DNA of 64,000 nt from Pseudanabaena sp. FACHB-2040 (GTDB taxonomy: Bacteria > Cyanobacteriota > Cyanobacteriia > Phormidesmidales > Phormidesmidaceae). The notes under the pieces are model-generated. The model made no database searches. It had not been told where the DNA came from and saw only the letters and a list, made by a program, of their open reading frames with translations. A program made the translations under genes and the position numbers. This document shows, piece after piece, positions 10,097 through 19,870 of the stretch (position 1 is its first letter; the number at the start of each line of letters is the position of its first letter). Location of the stretch: assembly GCF_014696715.1 (NCBI RefSeq), contig NZ_JACJQO010000006.1, forward strand, positions 124,001 to 188,000, read 5' to 3'.

Positions 10097-10891
10097 CTAC
10101 GGTATGCCTGGGAAATGGTCAATTTGAGCATAACCGCTGAAAACAAGCTGTTTACCTTGAGTTTCTAGTCGGTTGATCCGCAGCATGACCCCATCAAGGT
10201 TAAACCGCTCAAGGTCGACCATCTGGTTGAGCACTCCAGCAAAGCCCAGAGTCATCGTCTTGGAGAGGCTTTGAAGAGCCTCGGGAATGCCTTCGGGCTG
10301 AAACTGGGGATTGCCAAATAGAATGCGTCGCCGCTTCTCAACCTGAAGAGTCGCTGTAAACTGCAGCGGCAGATCCTTTCGATTAGGCAAGTCTGTTCGG
10401 GCAGAAATCGCAACCTGCTGCTGCGGCTGCAGCTCAAACGTGACATCTCGGAAGCTGACAGGTTCGCCCCCAGAAAGCCGGGTGAGTTCGGGCTGATCAA
10501 CATTTTTCAGCCGCTGCTGCACTAGGTCGGCCTCGAAAGCCTGGTTAATTGCCGCTTCAGTCAAAACCACTTGAGCAATCGCCTGCGTGGGCTGGCGCAA
10601 GCGAATCTTACCTCCCAGCAAAGCTGCCGCATCAATGGCCACAGCATCCGTCTCGAACATCATCTCCGCTGTTTCAAACTGCTTGCGGATTACTAGCCCC
10701 CGCCCCTCCATACGAAAACTGTCGATCGTGCCCTGCAGAAGTTTGCTAGGGGGCGAACACCGCACGGACACATCCAGCCAATCGCACTTGGAAAACAGAT
10801 GGCGAATAGACTGGGTCGCGACCGAGTTGATCATTCGGTCACTGAAATCATTGGCCCCCGCTGGCTTAAATCCGGTCATTCCGCCGAGCAT
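10097..10891 (-). CDS. DUF2993 (LmeA-like) lipid-binding protein
   Basis: A 264-residue protein of the DUF2993 family, whose actinobacterial member LmeA binds phospholipids and matters for cell-envelope glycolipids. The segment RMINSVATQSIRHLFSKC followed by LQGTIDSFRMEGRGLVI, and PTQAIAQVVLTEAAINQAF, are the patterns I recognise from cyanobacterial members. No clear signal peptide or transmembrane helix is seen. A cell-envelope lipid role is inferred from the family only. Confidence 0.8.
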   Translation of the reverse strand: MLGGMTGFKPAGANDFSDRMINSVATQSIRHLFSKCDWLDVSVRCSPPSKLLQGTIDSFRMEGRGLVIRKQFETAEMMFETDAVAIDAAALLGGKIRLRQPTQAIAQVVLTEAAINQAFEADLVQQRLKNVDQPELTRLSGGEPVSFRDVTFELQPQQQVAISARTDLPNRKDLPLQFTATLQVEKRRRILFGNPQFQPEGIPEALQSLSKTMTLGFAGVLNQMVDLERFNLDGVMLRINRLETQGKQLVFSGYAQIDHFPGIP

Positions 10892-11792
10892 GAAGGTAAA
10901 CGCCTATCTCGCTTCATCCTCTATTTGTAACAAAACATGAAGCAATTTGACAAAACTTTGCTGTCTACTCCTTAGAAGCATAGCAGCAGGAGGAGAAACA
11001 GGCCCCTACTGCTAGCAAAACTTGAGCGCTGGAAAAGCCCTTGACAGAGGGGCGTTTCGGGGTCGGTTTTAGCTTTGAAAGGGTGAGGCAACCCTGGGGT
11101 TTCTATCTCATATTCTCTATAAGGAGTATAGAAAACAGATCACGTTAACAAAGCAGATAGCTCCTACGAAGGCACTCAAGCCATCTGCAAGGGCCAAAAA
11201 CTCTCTGCCAACCTCTACAGCAATTCAACAACCCGCAGAACTCGGCAGTTTGTGTAGGTCTTTAGGCTCGGCAGGTGCAAAAGGATTAAACAAATGAGGA
11301 GAATGATTAAAAAAGAGAGATTTGCTAAGAGAATGTTCATGCAGCTTTAGACAAGAAAGGAGAAATTTACGATCTATCCGACGAAATATTTCTGTTCTTT
11401 TCAACGGCATTAAAAGTTGTCTAAGACGCTGTAGTTTTACGACTTAGCAAGGCTTTGACCCGCGCTTCACAAATTTATGTTTTCCCTTAGAAAAGAGGAT
11501 GCTTCTTTTAGGGGATGTTATAAAAAGCTTTAGTTATCAACCTTTGAGGGCTCGGGCTTAGACCTGTCAGGCGGCTGAAATCGTTTGTTTACTATCAATC
11601 TTTGAACCTTGGTCTGCCTCTCAGCAGCCGGAAGTATCCCGGAAACTTCAAGGTGATTTTACCTAATATATGATTGAGACAGCATTGGCAGGCCGACGTC
11701 TTCAATTCTTGATTTATGGCTTCGAACCCCAGTGATAAAAAACGCTTTACTCAAACGGTCACACAACGCACATAACAAAGGAGACTATTAAA
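10892..11792. other. 0.9 kb region without a convincing gene
   Basis: The stretch is AT-richer than its surroundings. It includes small hairpin potential, such as TTTCTAT...ATAGAAA near 11100-11135. A 61-codon minus-strand frame at 11225-11410 has no recognisable features and I do not call it a gene. The region must contain divergent promoters for the DUF2993 and NYN genes and could hold a small RNA or a long 5' UTR; nothing specific can be named. Confidence 0.4.
11709..11738 (+). promoter_or_regulatory. Possible promoter of the NYN-domain gene
   Basis: TTGATT and TGATAA are separated by 18 bases, the TGATAA ending 54 bases before the start codon. The match to the sigma-70 consensus is moderate only. 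Confidence 0.3.
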
Positions 11793-12437
11793 ATGCTTAA
11801 CCATCATTCTGTTAACCACCACTCTGCCTTGAGTGAAGATGCCGTTTTTACCCCTGAGCAGGTCTTAGACAACCGGGGCCGAGTAGGTATTTTCATTGAT
11901 GGTTCTAACCTGTTCTATGCTGCTCTGCAGTTGGGTATAGAGATTGACTACACTAAGCTACTGTGCAAGTTGACCTCAGGGTCACGCTTGTTTCGCTCCT
12001 TTTTCTATACTGGCGTAGACCGAACCAATGAGAAGCAGCAGGGCTTTTTACTGTGGATGCGGCGCAACGGGTATCGAGTAATTGCCAAGGATCTGGTACA
12101 GCTGCCCGATGGCTCGAAGAAAGCCAACCTAGATGTTGAGATTGCCGTTGATATGATGGCCTTAGTGAAGTACTACGATACGGCTGTGCTGGTTAGCGGG
12201 GATGGGGATCTGGCCTATGCTGCCGATGCTGCCAGCTACCGGGGAGCCCGAATTGAGGTGGTTAGCCTGCGCTCGATGACCAGCGATAGCCTGATTAATG
12301 TCTCGGATCGCTACATCGATCTGGAAATGATTAAAGACGACATCAAAAAGACCCCTCGTAACTCCACTAGTAACTACACCTACCGTCCGCTCTCTACCCT
12401 AGGTATTCCTGGTGAGCTAGAGGAAGAAGACCTTTAA
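11793..12437 (+). CDS. LabA-like NYN-domain protein
   Basis: A 214-residue NYN (PIN-like nuclease fold) protein. The motif VGIFIDGSNLFYA at about residues 31-43 supplies the first acidic residue, NLDVEIAVDMM the second, and VLVSGDGDLAYA the third cluster, so the acidic metal site looks intact. The order matches the LabA/DUF88 family; LabA in Synechococcus elongatus affects circadian gene-expression feedback. AAAGGAGA lies ahead of the ATG. The C-terminal 30 residues are low-complexity and acidic. Nuclease activity is inferred from the fold, and whether this is the LabA ortholog or a paralog is not decided. Confidence 0.85.
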   Translation: MLNHHSVNHHSALSEDAVFTPEQVLDNRGRVGIFIDGSNLFYAALQLGIEIDYTKLLCKLTSGSRLFRSFFYTGVDRTNEKQQGFLLWMRRNGYRVIAKDLVQLPDGSKKANLDVEIAVDMMALVKYYDTAVLVSGDGDLAYAADAASYRGARIEVVSLRSMTSDSLINVSDRYIDLEMIKDDIKKTPRNSTSNYTYRPLSTLGIPGELEEEDL

Positions 12438-12530
12438 GCCCTATCGGTTGACTGTGCGAGAGTGTCTGGCTGAGTGCCATGGGGATAGCTAAAATCGACT
12501 AGGATCGGCTGGACATTACTGGCAGGAGCA

Positions 12531-13703
12531 ATGGCAAAGGGGTATCGGCTAGCCGTAGCACTGCTGACGTTAGCAGTCATTTTGGGGAGTGTACGGGCCT
12601 GCCAACTGGTTCGTCAGTCGGGACAGCCTGTGGGAGAGGCTCAAGAGGACATTGATCCTGGAGAGGTGGGCCTGACTTTGCGGGATGTGACTCTGGAGCA
12701 GCCTGATGAAACGGGGCAACTGCTCTGGCGGGTCAAGGCCAAGGAAGTAACTTATAGCCCTGACCGGGAAGTGGCTCAGCTTAAGGAACCGGATGGGGAG
12801 CTGTTTCAAGACGGCGAAATTATTCATCGGGTGCAGGCCGATCAGGGTGAGATTCGAGAGAATGGCAAGGTCGTTTTTTTGTGGGGCAACATTGTTGCCA
12901 CTGGGGTTCAGAACCAGGCGGTGCTGAGGGGCAATGAGCTGGAGTGGCGGCCCGATGAGGATATGTTGGTCGTGCGCGATCGCATCACGGGCACCCACCC
13001 CCAGTTGCGAGCTGCTGCCCAGGAAGTGCGGGTCTACAACCGAGAAGCGCGAATGGAGCTAGAGGGCAACGTCGTTGCCAACACGGTGGTTAAAGACCCG
13101 CAAGCTGAGCCCTGGCTCAAGCTGCAGGCCGATCAGATGGTTTGGTTTTGGCAGCAAGAGCGGGTTGAAACCGACCGACCGCTACGGGTTGAGCAGTTTA
13201 AGGCGAACAGTATCACAGATGTTGTGACGGGCCAGCGCGGCACAGTAGACCTGGCCCAGCGAATTGTCACCCTAAATCAGAATGTGGCCCTACAGCTGCT
13301 GGAATTTCCGCTCCAGGTCAACAGCGATGTGGCTGTCTGGAATGTCGCTCAGCAAACGGTGCAAATTGACTCGCCTGTGCGGATGATTCAGCCGCGCGAG
13401 CAGGTGGTGGTCACGGCTGACCGGGGCCAAATGGATTTGGGTCAGCAGACCGTTCTTTTGACTCAAAATGTCAGAGCCCAGGGAGAGCGCAACCAATCCC
13501 AATTGACGACTAACCGCCTAAGCTGGAATGTTGAGGACCAGACGATTGTGGCCGAAGGCGACGTGAACTATCAGCAAGGCGACCCTGCAGTTCAGGTGAC
13601 TGGCCCTCGTGCCGTTGGCCAGCTGCGCGATCAGACGATTGTGGTCAGCGGTGGTCGTGTAGTCACTCAGATTTTGCCCAATGGGACTATTGAACTACCG
13701 TAG
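12531..13703 (+). CDS. lptC: LPS export periplasmic protein LptC, long cyanobacterial form
   Basis: A 390-residue LptC/OstA-like protein. The N-terminus has a single hydrophobic anchor ([15 protein letters not shown]) followed by a periplasmic region of repeated beta strands with LptC/LptA jellyroll character, such as [19 protein letters not shown] and repeats of Q...V.L..NV. The family bridges the inner-membrane LptBFG complex to LptA in lipopolysaccharide export. It is about twice the length of E. coli LptC, as is usual in cyanobacteria. Its 3' end overlaps the convergent cobS by 17 bases. Confidence 0.85.
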   Translation: MAKGYRLAVALLTLAVILGSVRACQLVRQSGQPVGEAQEDIDPGEVGLTLRDVTLEQPDETGQLLWRVKAKEVTYSPDREVAQLKEPDGELFQDGEIIHRVQADQGEIRENGKVVFLWGNIVATGVQNQAVLRGNELEWRPDEDMLVVRDRITGTHPQLRAAAQEVRVYNREARMELEGNVVANTVVKDPQAEPWLKLQADQMVWFWQQERVETDRPLRVEQFKANSITDVVTGQRGTVDLAQRIVTLNQNVALQLLEFPLQVNSDVAVWNVAQQTVQIDSPVRMIQPREQVVVTADRGQMDLGQQTVLLTQNVRAQGERNQSQLTTNRLSWNVEDQTIVAEGDVNYQQGDPAVQVTGPRAVGQLRDQTIVVSGGRVVTQILPNGTIELP

Positions 13704-14430
13704 CCAGACAGAGCAGCAGCGCCTCAGTCCACTCTACGATTGCGCCGTAGGTGTCGCCCGTATGGCCGCCTAGCTGACGGTTGAACCAGGCTCCGGTGAG
13801 CGTTGTGATCGCAATCCCCCCCAGCACCAAACCCACCCCCAGCGGCCACTGGGCTGGATTGAGCCTCAGGTAAAGGCCGCTGAGCGCCAGCAGGGCCCCG
13901 CTGCTCGGCAACAGATCCCAGGGCAGGCGCAGGTGAGGCTTGTGAAAAGCGCCCTTACCCGCCGGCCTCAGGTAGGGGTAGCAGCCGATCGCCACGACCT
14001 GTCCCCAACGCCCCCAGCCAGCCACCGCCATTAGCACCAGCCAGCGGCCTTGGGCCAACTCTGCCAGAGCCAGAGTCTTGAGGCCAAGAATAATGACTGC
14101 CGCCATCGCGCCAAAGGCCCCAGTTCGGCTATCGGCCATCACGTCTAACCGCCGCTGCGGATCTTGCACAGCTAGACCATCAGCAGCGTCCATCGCACCA
14201 TCGAGGTGTAGGCCCCCGGTCAAGGCTAGCCAGCTAGCCACGATCAAAGCGCTGCGGGTCAACACGGGCATTTGGGCAGCCGCTAAAAGGCCGTCTCCAG
14301 CCGCTAGCAGTCCGCCAATGGCTAAACCCACTAGGGGCGCATAGCGGGCAATACCCCTAAACTCAAGGGGCCAGTCAGCCGGAACAGGGAGACAGGTATA
14401 GAATGCGATCGCAGCCGCTCCCCGCAGCAT
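13687..14430 (-). CDS. cobS: Adenosylcobinamide-GDP ribazoletransferase CobS
   Basis: A membrane enzyme that joins adenosylcobinamide-GDP to alpha-ribazole in the last part of cobalamin or pseudocobalamin synthesis. The start [17 protein letters not shown] matches the CobS N-terminus, and [15 protein letters not shown] is the family signature with the acidic metal ligands. Several hydrophobic helices follow. The frame continues upstream to a TTG at 14538, adding a four-fold KLxQ repeat; the ATG at 14430 is preferred because it gives 247 residues, the usual length. No cobalamin riboswitch was recognised upstream. Confidence 0.88.
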   Translation of the reverse strand: MLRGAAAIAFYTCLPVPADWPLEFRGIARYAPLVGLAIGGLLAAGDGLLAAAQMPVLTRSALIVASWLALTGGLHLDGAMDAADGLAVQDPQRRLDVMADSRTGAFGAMAAVIILGLKTLALAELAQGRWLVLMAVAGWGRWGQVVAIGCYPYLRPAGKGAFHKPHLRLPWDLLPSSGALLALSGLYLRLNPAQWPLGVGLVLGGIAITTLTGAWFNRQLGGHTGDTYGAIVEWTEALLLCLATVVQ

Positions 14431-14486
14431 TCCTTGAGACAGTCTTTGAGAAAGCTTTTGGGACAGTTTTTGAGGCAGTTTTTTAG
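14431..14486 (-). repeat. 12-base tandem repeat just before cobS start
   Basis: On the minus strand the frame upstream of the preferred cobS start reads [16 protein letters not shown], made by four imperfect copies of a 12-base unit (AAACTGTCTCAA-like). Whether it is translated depends on the true cobS start. Confidence 0.7.
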
Positions 14487-14771
14487 AAGGGTTTTTGGGA
14501 GGATTCGGGCCAACTGGGTGAGTAGGTTTTATCGCCAACGGACTGCTGCCTCCGCAACACTGCCTAAGTTCAGGGGGAAAACCAGAGACTTTCTGTATTC
14601 TGCCGGAACGTACGTCAGGTCAGGCACTGCCAGGATTAAACCGTATTCCAACCCACAAAAAAGCCCTATCAGATCGGATCAATCCAATTAATATCGAGTA
14701 TCGTGGGAAAAGAGCCTGTTGGGGGCGAGGCTACTACCCGCCCATCACCTAACGTTACCTGGCTAAAGACC

Positions 14772-15227
14772 ATGAACCACGAGTATCACGGAAATCTTGG
14801 TTTGCCTGCTCCTTGTTTGGTGGACGTGGGCACCGTTGTCAACAAAAACGACATGCTCAGACTGTTGCAGGATCTTGGCCAGGTTCGCTACATCCACACC
14901 CAGGATGAACGGGTCATTAGCAAAGGCGAAGGCTACATCATGGAGGTGTTTGCCGACCCTCAACAGTCTACTCTGGTTGCAAACCGAACTCTTTACCTCA
15001 ACGTATTGAGCTTTGACTGCCTAGAGATGGGGCAGATCGACGACAACCAAACCCACTTTGATTTAATTCAAGACAACCGCCGTCTTCGCCTGGTTCCGCT
15101 GTCCAATCCACTACAGGATCAGACGGGCCGTAATCTCAACGTCGCTGCTTTTGAAGCGATAGTTGCAGAGGCCTTGTCGGCTAGCTGGGATGCTTGCCTG
15201 GATGATGAAGGCAACTTCCCCGACTAA
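14772..15227 (+). CDS. Conserved hypothetical protein
   Basis: I do not recognise a named family. The 151-residue product begins MNHEYHGNLGLPAPCLVDVG and is acidic and soluble, without signal peptide or membrane helix. Regular hydrophobic spacing and normal codon use suggest a real gene. The frame extends upstream to a GTG at 14703; neither start has a good ribosome site, and the ATG is preferred because the upstream residues are low-complexity. It stands alone between cobS and ndhD1, so context gives no function. Confidence 0.7.
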   Translation: MNHEYHGNLGLPAPCLVDVGTVVNKNDMLRLLQDLGQVRYIHTQDERVISKGEGYIMEVFADPQQSTLVANRTLYLNVLSFDCLEMGQIDDNQTHFDLIQDNRRLRLVPLSNPLQDQTGRNLNVAAFEAIVAEALSASWDACLDDEGNFPD

Positions 15228-15410
15228 GCTCTATAAGTTTTTACAATCTAGCCGTCAAGCTGTCAATCCTCTAGTAGGGCATTTTGCTGACTTGAGTTAG
15301 GCACTGGCGTCAACCTCGCAGCTCGCTCTGCAAAGAGTAAGCCGCAGCGTACAGCTTAAATGGCCTGCTGCGGAAGAATCTGCTGCCAAATCTCCGCTAG
15401 GTGCGAAGTG

Positions 15411-15458
15411 AAATATTTACCTTATTCATACCAAGGCCGGGTAAATATTTATGAATAA
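15411..15458 (+). promoter_or_regulatory. Interleaved inverted repeats upstream of ndhD1
   Basis: AAATATTTACC (15411-15421) is complementary to GGTAAATATTT (15440-15450), and TTATTCAT (15422-15429) to ATGAATAA (15451-15458). The order A-B-A'-B' means the two helices cross rather than nest. The block ends 56 bases before the ndhD1 start. Confidence 0.55.
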
Positions 15459-15514
15459 TTCCACTCACGGAGGAGTATGATAAGGCTAATTCCAAGCCTT
15501 AAGTATTTTTGCTC

Positions 15515-17203
15515 ATGTTTTCGGACGGATTTCCCTGGCTCACCGCGATTGTCCTGCTGCCCCTGGTAGCCGCGTTGCTGATTCCTGTGCTGCCCGACGA
15601 GGGAGGTAAGCGCCTACGATGGTATGCACTCGGTGTAGGTATTGTGGATCTGGCCCTGATGGCCTATGCCTTTTTCACCCACTACGACCCCAGTAATTCC
15701 TCGTTTCAGCTAGTAGAGAACTATGCCTGGGTACCCCAGATTGGGTTCAGCTGGGCAGTTTCGGTCGATGGTTTGTCTGTTCCGCTGGTGCTGCTAGCTG
15801 GGCTGGTGACAACGCTCGCCTTGTTCTCAGCCTGGCAGGTTGACTACCGGCCTCGGCTATTTTACTTCCTCATGCTGGTGCTATACGCTGCCCAGATTGG
15901 GGTGTTTGTAGCCCAAGATATGCTGCTGCTCTTCATCATGTGGGAGCTGGAGCTGATTCCGGTATATCTGCTGGTGTCAATCTGGGGCGGCCAAAAACGC
16001 CGTTATGCAGCAACTAAGTTTCTTCTTTATACGGCGGCTTCTTCATTATTTATCTTGGTGGCGGCTCTGGGTCTGGCCCTTTATGGCGATGGCCCCGTTA
16101 CCTTTGACATAGTAGAGCTGGGTCTAAAGCAGTATCCGCTGCTGTTGGAAGTTTTGCTCTACGGCGGACTGCTGGTAGCCTTTGGGGTCAAGCTAGCAGT
16201 TTTTCCGATGCACACCTGGCTGCCCGATGCCCACGGTGAAGCGTCTGCCCCAGTATCGATGATTCTGGCCGGGGTACTGCTGAAGATGGGGGGTTATGGG
16301 CTAATTCGCCTGAACTTAAATCTACTCTCCGACGCTCATGTCTACTTTGCTCCCGTCCTGGTCATTTTGGGCGTGATCAATATTGTGTATGGAGCCTTAA
16401 ATTCCTTTGCCCAAACCAACATGAAGCGGCGACTGGCCTATTCGTCGGTTTCCCATATGGGGTTTGTGCTGCTAGGGATTGCCTCCTTCACCGACCTAGG
16501 GATCAGCGGAGCAATGCTGCAGATGATTTCCCACGGTCTGATTGCAGCGGTGCTGTTTTTCCTGGCTGGTGTGACCTACGATCGCACCCACACTATGGCT
16601 ATGCAGGAGATGAGCGGTGTTGGGCAGGCAATGCCCAAGGTGTTTGCCCTGTTTACCGCTGCGGCAATGGCTTCCCTAGCGCTTCCCGGTATGAGTGGCT
16701 TCGTTAGCGAACTGGCAGTTTTCATGGGCCTGGCTAACAGCGATGTCTACAGCACCGGCTTTCGGACGGCAGCGGTGGTGCTGTCGGCGGTCGGTCTAAT
16801 TCTTACGCCCATCTATCTGCTCTCCATGCTGCGGCAGGTGTTCTTTGATACCGGAGCTGCGCCAGTTTGTGATTTGGGTAAGGGCGGTGCTGCTGGCGTG
16901 ATTACTGAGGACATGGTTTGTTTTGGCACCAGCTGCGTATTACCTGAAGACGCCGACTTTACAGATGCTAGGCCAAGAGAAGTCTTCATTGCCGCCTGTT
17001 TTCTGGTGCTGATTATCGGCATTGGGTTTTACCCTCGGTTGACAACTCAGGTCTATGATGTGACCACTGTGGCACTCAACACCCAAATTCGCGAGTCTTA
17101 CGGCGAGGTAGCTCAGAGCAGCCCTCAACTCTATGCTCGTGTCTTTGCCGTGCCGAACCTGAGCGGATCTGAAGTGGCCACAATTTCCGGAGTGGCTCGG
17201 TAA
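15515..17203 (+). CDS. ndhD: NDH-1 subunit NdhD (NdhD1-like)
   Basis: A proton-pumping antiporter-like membrane subunit of the cyanobacterial NDH-1 complex, used in respiration and cyclic electron flow. The protein has about 14 hydrophobic helices. Key segments are [18 protein letters not shown] with the pump glutamate, [18 protein letters not shown] with the pump lysine, and [10 protein letters not shown]. The N-terminus ([33 protein letters not shown]) is like NdhD1 of the respiratory complex rather than the CO2-uptake NdhD3/D4, and no ndhF or cup gene is adjacent. The ATG at 15515 is preferred over an in-frame TTG two codons upstream. Confidence 0.92.
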   Translation: MFSDGFPWLTAIVLLPLVAALLIPVLPDEGGKRLRWYALGVGIVDLALMAYAFFTHYDPSNSSFQLVENYAWVPQIGFSWAVSVDGLSVPLVLLAGLVTTLALFSAWQVDYRPRLFYFLMLVLYAAQIGVFVAQDMLLLFIMWELELIPVYLLVSIWGGQKRRYAATKFLLYTAASSLFILVAALGLALYGDGPVTFDIVELGLKQYPLLLEVLLYGGLLVAFGVKLAVFPMHTWLPDAHGEASAPVSMILAGVLLKMGGYGLIRLNLNLLSDAHVYFAPVLVILGVINIVYGALNSFAQTNMKRRLAYSSVSHMGFVLLGIASFTDLGISGAMLQMISHGLIAAVLFFLAGVTYDRTHTMAMQEMSGVGQAMPKVFALFTAAAMASLALPGMSGFVSELAVFMGLANSDVYSTGFRTAAVVLSAVGLILTPIYLLSMLRQVFFDTGAAPVCDLGKGGAAGVITEDMVCFGTSCVLPEDADFTDARPREVFIAACFLVLIIGIGFYPRLTTQVYDVTTVALNTQIRESYGEVAQSSPQLYARVFAVPNLSGSEVATISGVAR

Positions 17204-17232
17204 TCTAACTGTGAGTTTGAATGGCAACCTCA

Positions 17233-17262
17233 AAGCGGTCTCGATTACGAGGCCGCTTTTCT
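17233..17262 (+). terminator. Rho-independent terminator after ndhD
   Basis: AAGCGGTCTCG and CGAGGCCGCTT pair around an ATTA loop, with one G-T wobble, and TT-CTT follows. It lies 30 bases after the ndhD stop. Confidence 0.8.
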
Positions 17263-17495
17263 TGTGCGACGAACAGCTCAAATTTGCCCGTCTGCTAGTG
17301 CAAAAGCCCCCAAACATCTAAGCTGCAAAGCTTTTAGATAGCAGCCTGGGATGCCTCAGCCTGGAAAAATTCTTCAAAGAAAATCAGCACATTCTATCAG
17401 GTGGGGAGACAGGGTTTGGGATTATGCTCAAGAAATGGCGGCTGCAGATGTTAGCCCACTGAATTTCGTCCATTGCCCGCTGTTCGTCCAACTCT

Positions 17496-19862
17496 ATGCC
17501 TATAAACGGTTCTCCAACCGGTTCTAGCCCTTCCCCTAAAACTGAGAGACTATACATCGAAGAGCAATACCGCAGCCTGTTTGAAAATGCTCCAGACGGC
17601 ATTTTTCAAACAGATTTTGAAGGGCGCTATTTACGGGTTAATTTGGCCCTAACCCGTATTTATGGCTATTCCTCAACGGCGGCGCTGCTGGCCGCTCAAC
17701 CCAATTTGAGTGGGCAGCTATATGTCGATACCAGCCGCCGAGACGAATTTGTGGCGCTGATGTCTTGTCAGGATGTGGTGCAGGATTTTGAATCCCAGAT
17801 TTATCGCCACGACGGCAGCACTATCTGGATTGCGGAGACGTGCCGGGCTGTGCGGGATGAGCAGGGCCAACTGCTTTACTACGAAGGTTTTGTCAGAGAT
17901 ATTAGCGATCGCAAGTGCGTTGAAGACGAACGCAAGCGCGCCGAGATTGAGTGTAAGGGGATGCAGGCTGACTGGGAGAGAACTGCTGCGGCGCTGCTGC
18001 AAAGTGAATCCCGCAACCGGGCCATGCTGGCAGCGATTCCGGATCTCATGTTTCAGGTCAATAGCCAGGGTATCTACACCGACTACCTCAATAAAGATCC
18101 AAAGGCCGATCTGCTGCCCACCGATTTTCAGCCCCTTGGTCAGCACCTCTCAGAGCATTTGCCAATAGAAGTAGCCCAGCGCCACCTCCATCACTTGCGG
18201 CAGGCGTTGAGTACCGGACAAACCCAGGTTTACGAGCAGCAGTTTCAGTTTCACGGCAAGGCACACTCTGAGGAGGTGCGGGTAGTGCAAAGCGGGGAAA
18301 GCGAAGCCCTGTTTATGATCCGCGATATCAGCGAACGCAAACAGGCGGAGCAGGCCCTCCTGCAAAAGCATCAGGAACTGATGGATACGCTAGCGCAGCT
18401 ACAGCAGGCCAAGCAGGCAGCAGAGGTGGCTAACCAGGCTAAAAGTGCTTTTCTGGCCAATATGAGCCATGAGCTACGCACCCCACTCAACGGTATTTTG
18501 GGCTACACCCAGGTGCTGATGCGCGATCGCACCTGCACTCCCAAGCAGCTAGATGGGGTGCGCACCATTCATCAGTGCGGCTCCCACCTGCTGACGTTGA
18601 TCAACGACATTCTCGATCTCTCTAAAATTGAGGCCCAAAAAATTGAGCTGACCCCCCAAGAATTTCACCTAGGGGCTTTTTTGGAAGATGTTGCCAGCAT
18701 TTGTCTAATTCGAGCCGAGCAGAAGCGGCTACAGTTTATCTACAAACCGGTGGGCACCCTGCCTGAGGGCGTTCGTGCCGACGAGAAGCGGCTGCGCCAG
18801 ATTTTGCTCAATCTGCTGAGCAATGCTGTGAAGTTCACTGTGCAGGGCCAAGTCACCTTTCGGGTTACCGGTCTGCAGCAGGCAGATACCTGGATTGAAG
18901 ATGAAGCGGTAGATGCAGAGCGGACACCGCTTTACCGGCTGCGGTTTGAAGTAATCGATAGCGGCATCGGCATTGATGCCGATCAGCTCGTTCGCGTTTT
19001 TCAGCCCTTTGAGCAGGTTGGTGATTATGCCCGAAGGGCGGAGGGCACGGGCCTTGGGCTGACCATCACCCAACGGCTAGTGGCGCTGATGGGGGGCACC
19101 CTGCAGGTTGAAAGTCAGCCAGAGCAGGGCAGCCGGTTCTGGTTTGAGATCGATTTACCAGGGCATGTAGGCACGCTCGCGCCACTCCTAACCGGGTCTA
19201 GCCAAGACATTATTGGCTATGAAGGCCCCCGCCACACGATCTTGGTTGTCGACGATCGCACCGACAACCGCGCTGTCGTGCTGGGTCTGCTAGAGGCACT
19301 GAATTTTCGCCTGATTGAGGCCGAAAATGGCGTCGAAGGTCTGTCGAAGGCGGTAGAGTACCGCCCCAATCTAATTATTGCTGATTTGGTAATGCCTATA
19401 ATGGACGGGTTTGAAATGACCCGCCGCCTCCGCAAGCTAGAGGGCTTTGAGCGCATTCCTATCATTGCCTCCTCAGCCAGCGTGTTTGAGTTTGATCGGC
19501 AGCGGAGTCAGCAGGCAGGCTATGACGACTTCTTGCCCAAGCCTATTCAGGCTGAAGAGCTGTTGAACAAGCTAGCAATCTACCTCAATCTGGTTTGGGT
19601 GCGAGAACAGGCTTTGGAAAAACCAACCGAAACCACGGACTTCTCAGTAAACCCCGCCGAGATTGTCATGCCTCCGGTAGCCGAACTGCAAGACCTCTTT
19701 GCCGCAACTCAAATTGGTCATATTGAACGCATTATTCGGGAGGCCAACCGTATCAAGGCACTGGGCACTAGCTTTGCCCCTTTTGCCGATCAGGTCTTGT
19801 TTTTAGCTGATCAGTTTGATGATGTTGCGATCGCTCAGCTGCTTGAACCGTATTTTTCCTGA
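17496..19862 (+). CDS. Hybrid sensor kinase: PAS-PAS-HisKA-HATPase-REC
   Basis: A soluble 788-residue hybrid histidine kinase. A PAS domain spans about residues 22-145 ([25 protein letters not shown], ending in [13 protein letters not shown]). A second lies at about 165-285 (ending [13 protein letters not shown]). HisKA carries His325 in [10 protein letters not shown], and HATPase has [10 protein letters not shown] and GTGLGLTIT. The receiver carries Asp630 in [10 protein letters not shown]. An extra 100-residue helical tail follows. No membrane segment is seen. The next gene starts 9 bases later and carries an Hpt domain, so phosphate transfer from this receiver to that Hpt is plausible. Confidence 0.92.
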   Translation: MPINGSPTGSSPSPKTERLYIEEQYRSLFENAPDGIFQTDFEGRYLRVNLALTRIYGYSSTAALLAAQPNLSGQLYVDTSRRDEFVALMSCQDVVQDFESQIYRHDGSTIWIAETCRAVRDEQGQLLYYEGFVRDISDRKCVEDERKRAEIECKGMQADWERTAAALLQSESRNRAMLAAIPDLMFQVNSQGIYTDYLNKDPKADLLPTDFQPLGQHLSEHLPIEVAQRHLHHLRQALSTGQTQVYEQQFQFHGKAHSEEVRVVQSGESEALFMIRDISERKQAEQALLQKHQELMDTLAQLQQAKQAAEVANQAKSAFLANMSHELRTPLNGILGYTQVLMRDRTCTPKQLDGVRTIHQCGSHLLTLINDILDLSKIEAQKIELTPQEFHLGAFLEDVASICLIRAEQKRLQFIYKPVGTLPEGVRADEKRLRQILLNLLSNAVKFTVQGQVTFRVTGLQQADTWIEDEAVDAERTPLYRLRFEVIDSGIGIDADQLVRVFQPFEQVGDYARRAEGTGLGLTITQRLVALMGGTLQVESQPEQGSRFWFEIDLPGHVGTLAPLLTGSSQDIIGYEGPRHTILVVDDRTDNRAVVLGLLEALNFRLIEAENGVEGLSKAVEYRPNLIIADLVMPIMDGFEMTRRLRKLEGFERIPIIASSASVFEFDRQRSQQAGYDDFLPKPIQAEELLNKLAIYLNLVWVREQALEKPTETTDFSVNPAEIVMPPVAELQDLFAATQIGHIERIIREANRIKALGTSFAPFADQVLFLADQFDDVAIAQLLEPYFS

Positions 19863-19870
19863 ACCTCGTC

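Noticed and set aside
11225-11410. A 61-codon minus-strand frame in the 0.9 kb gap
   Set aside because: No ribosome site, no recognisable domain and composition typical of chance frames in AT-rich DNA.
12570-12998. A 142-codon frame antisense to lptC
   Set aside because: It is a shadow of the strong LptC frame and has no family features.
14431-14702. Cobalamin riboswitch upstream of cobS
   Set aside because: I looked for the conserved B12-box and core segments on the minus strand and found no match.
17718-18168. Frames of about 130-140 codons overlapping the first hybrid kinase on both strands
   Set aside because: They are shadows of the PAS-kinase frame and show no independent support.
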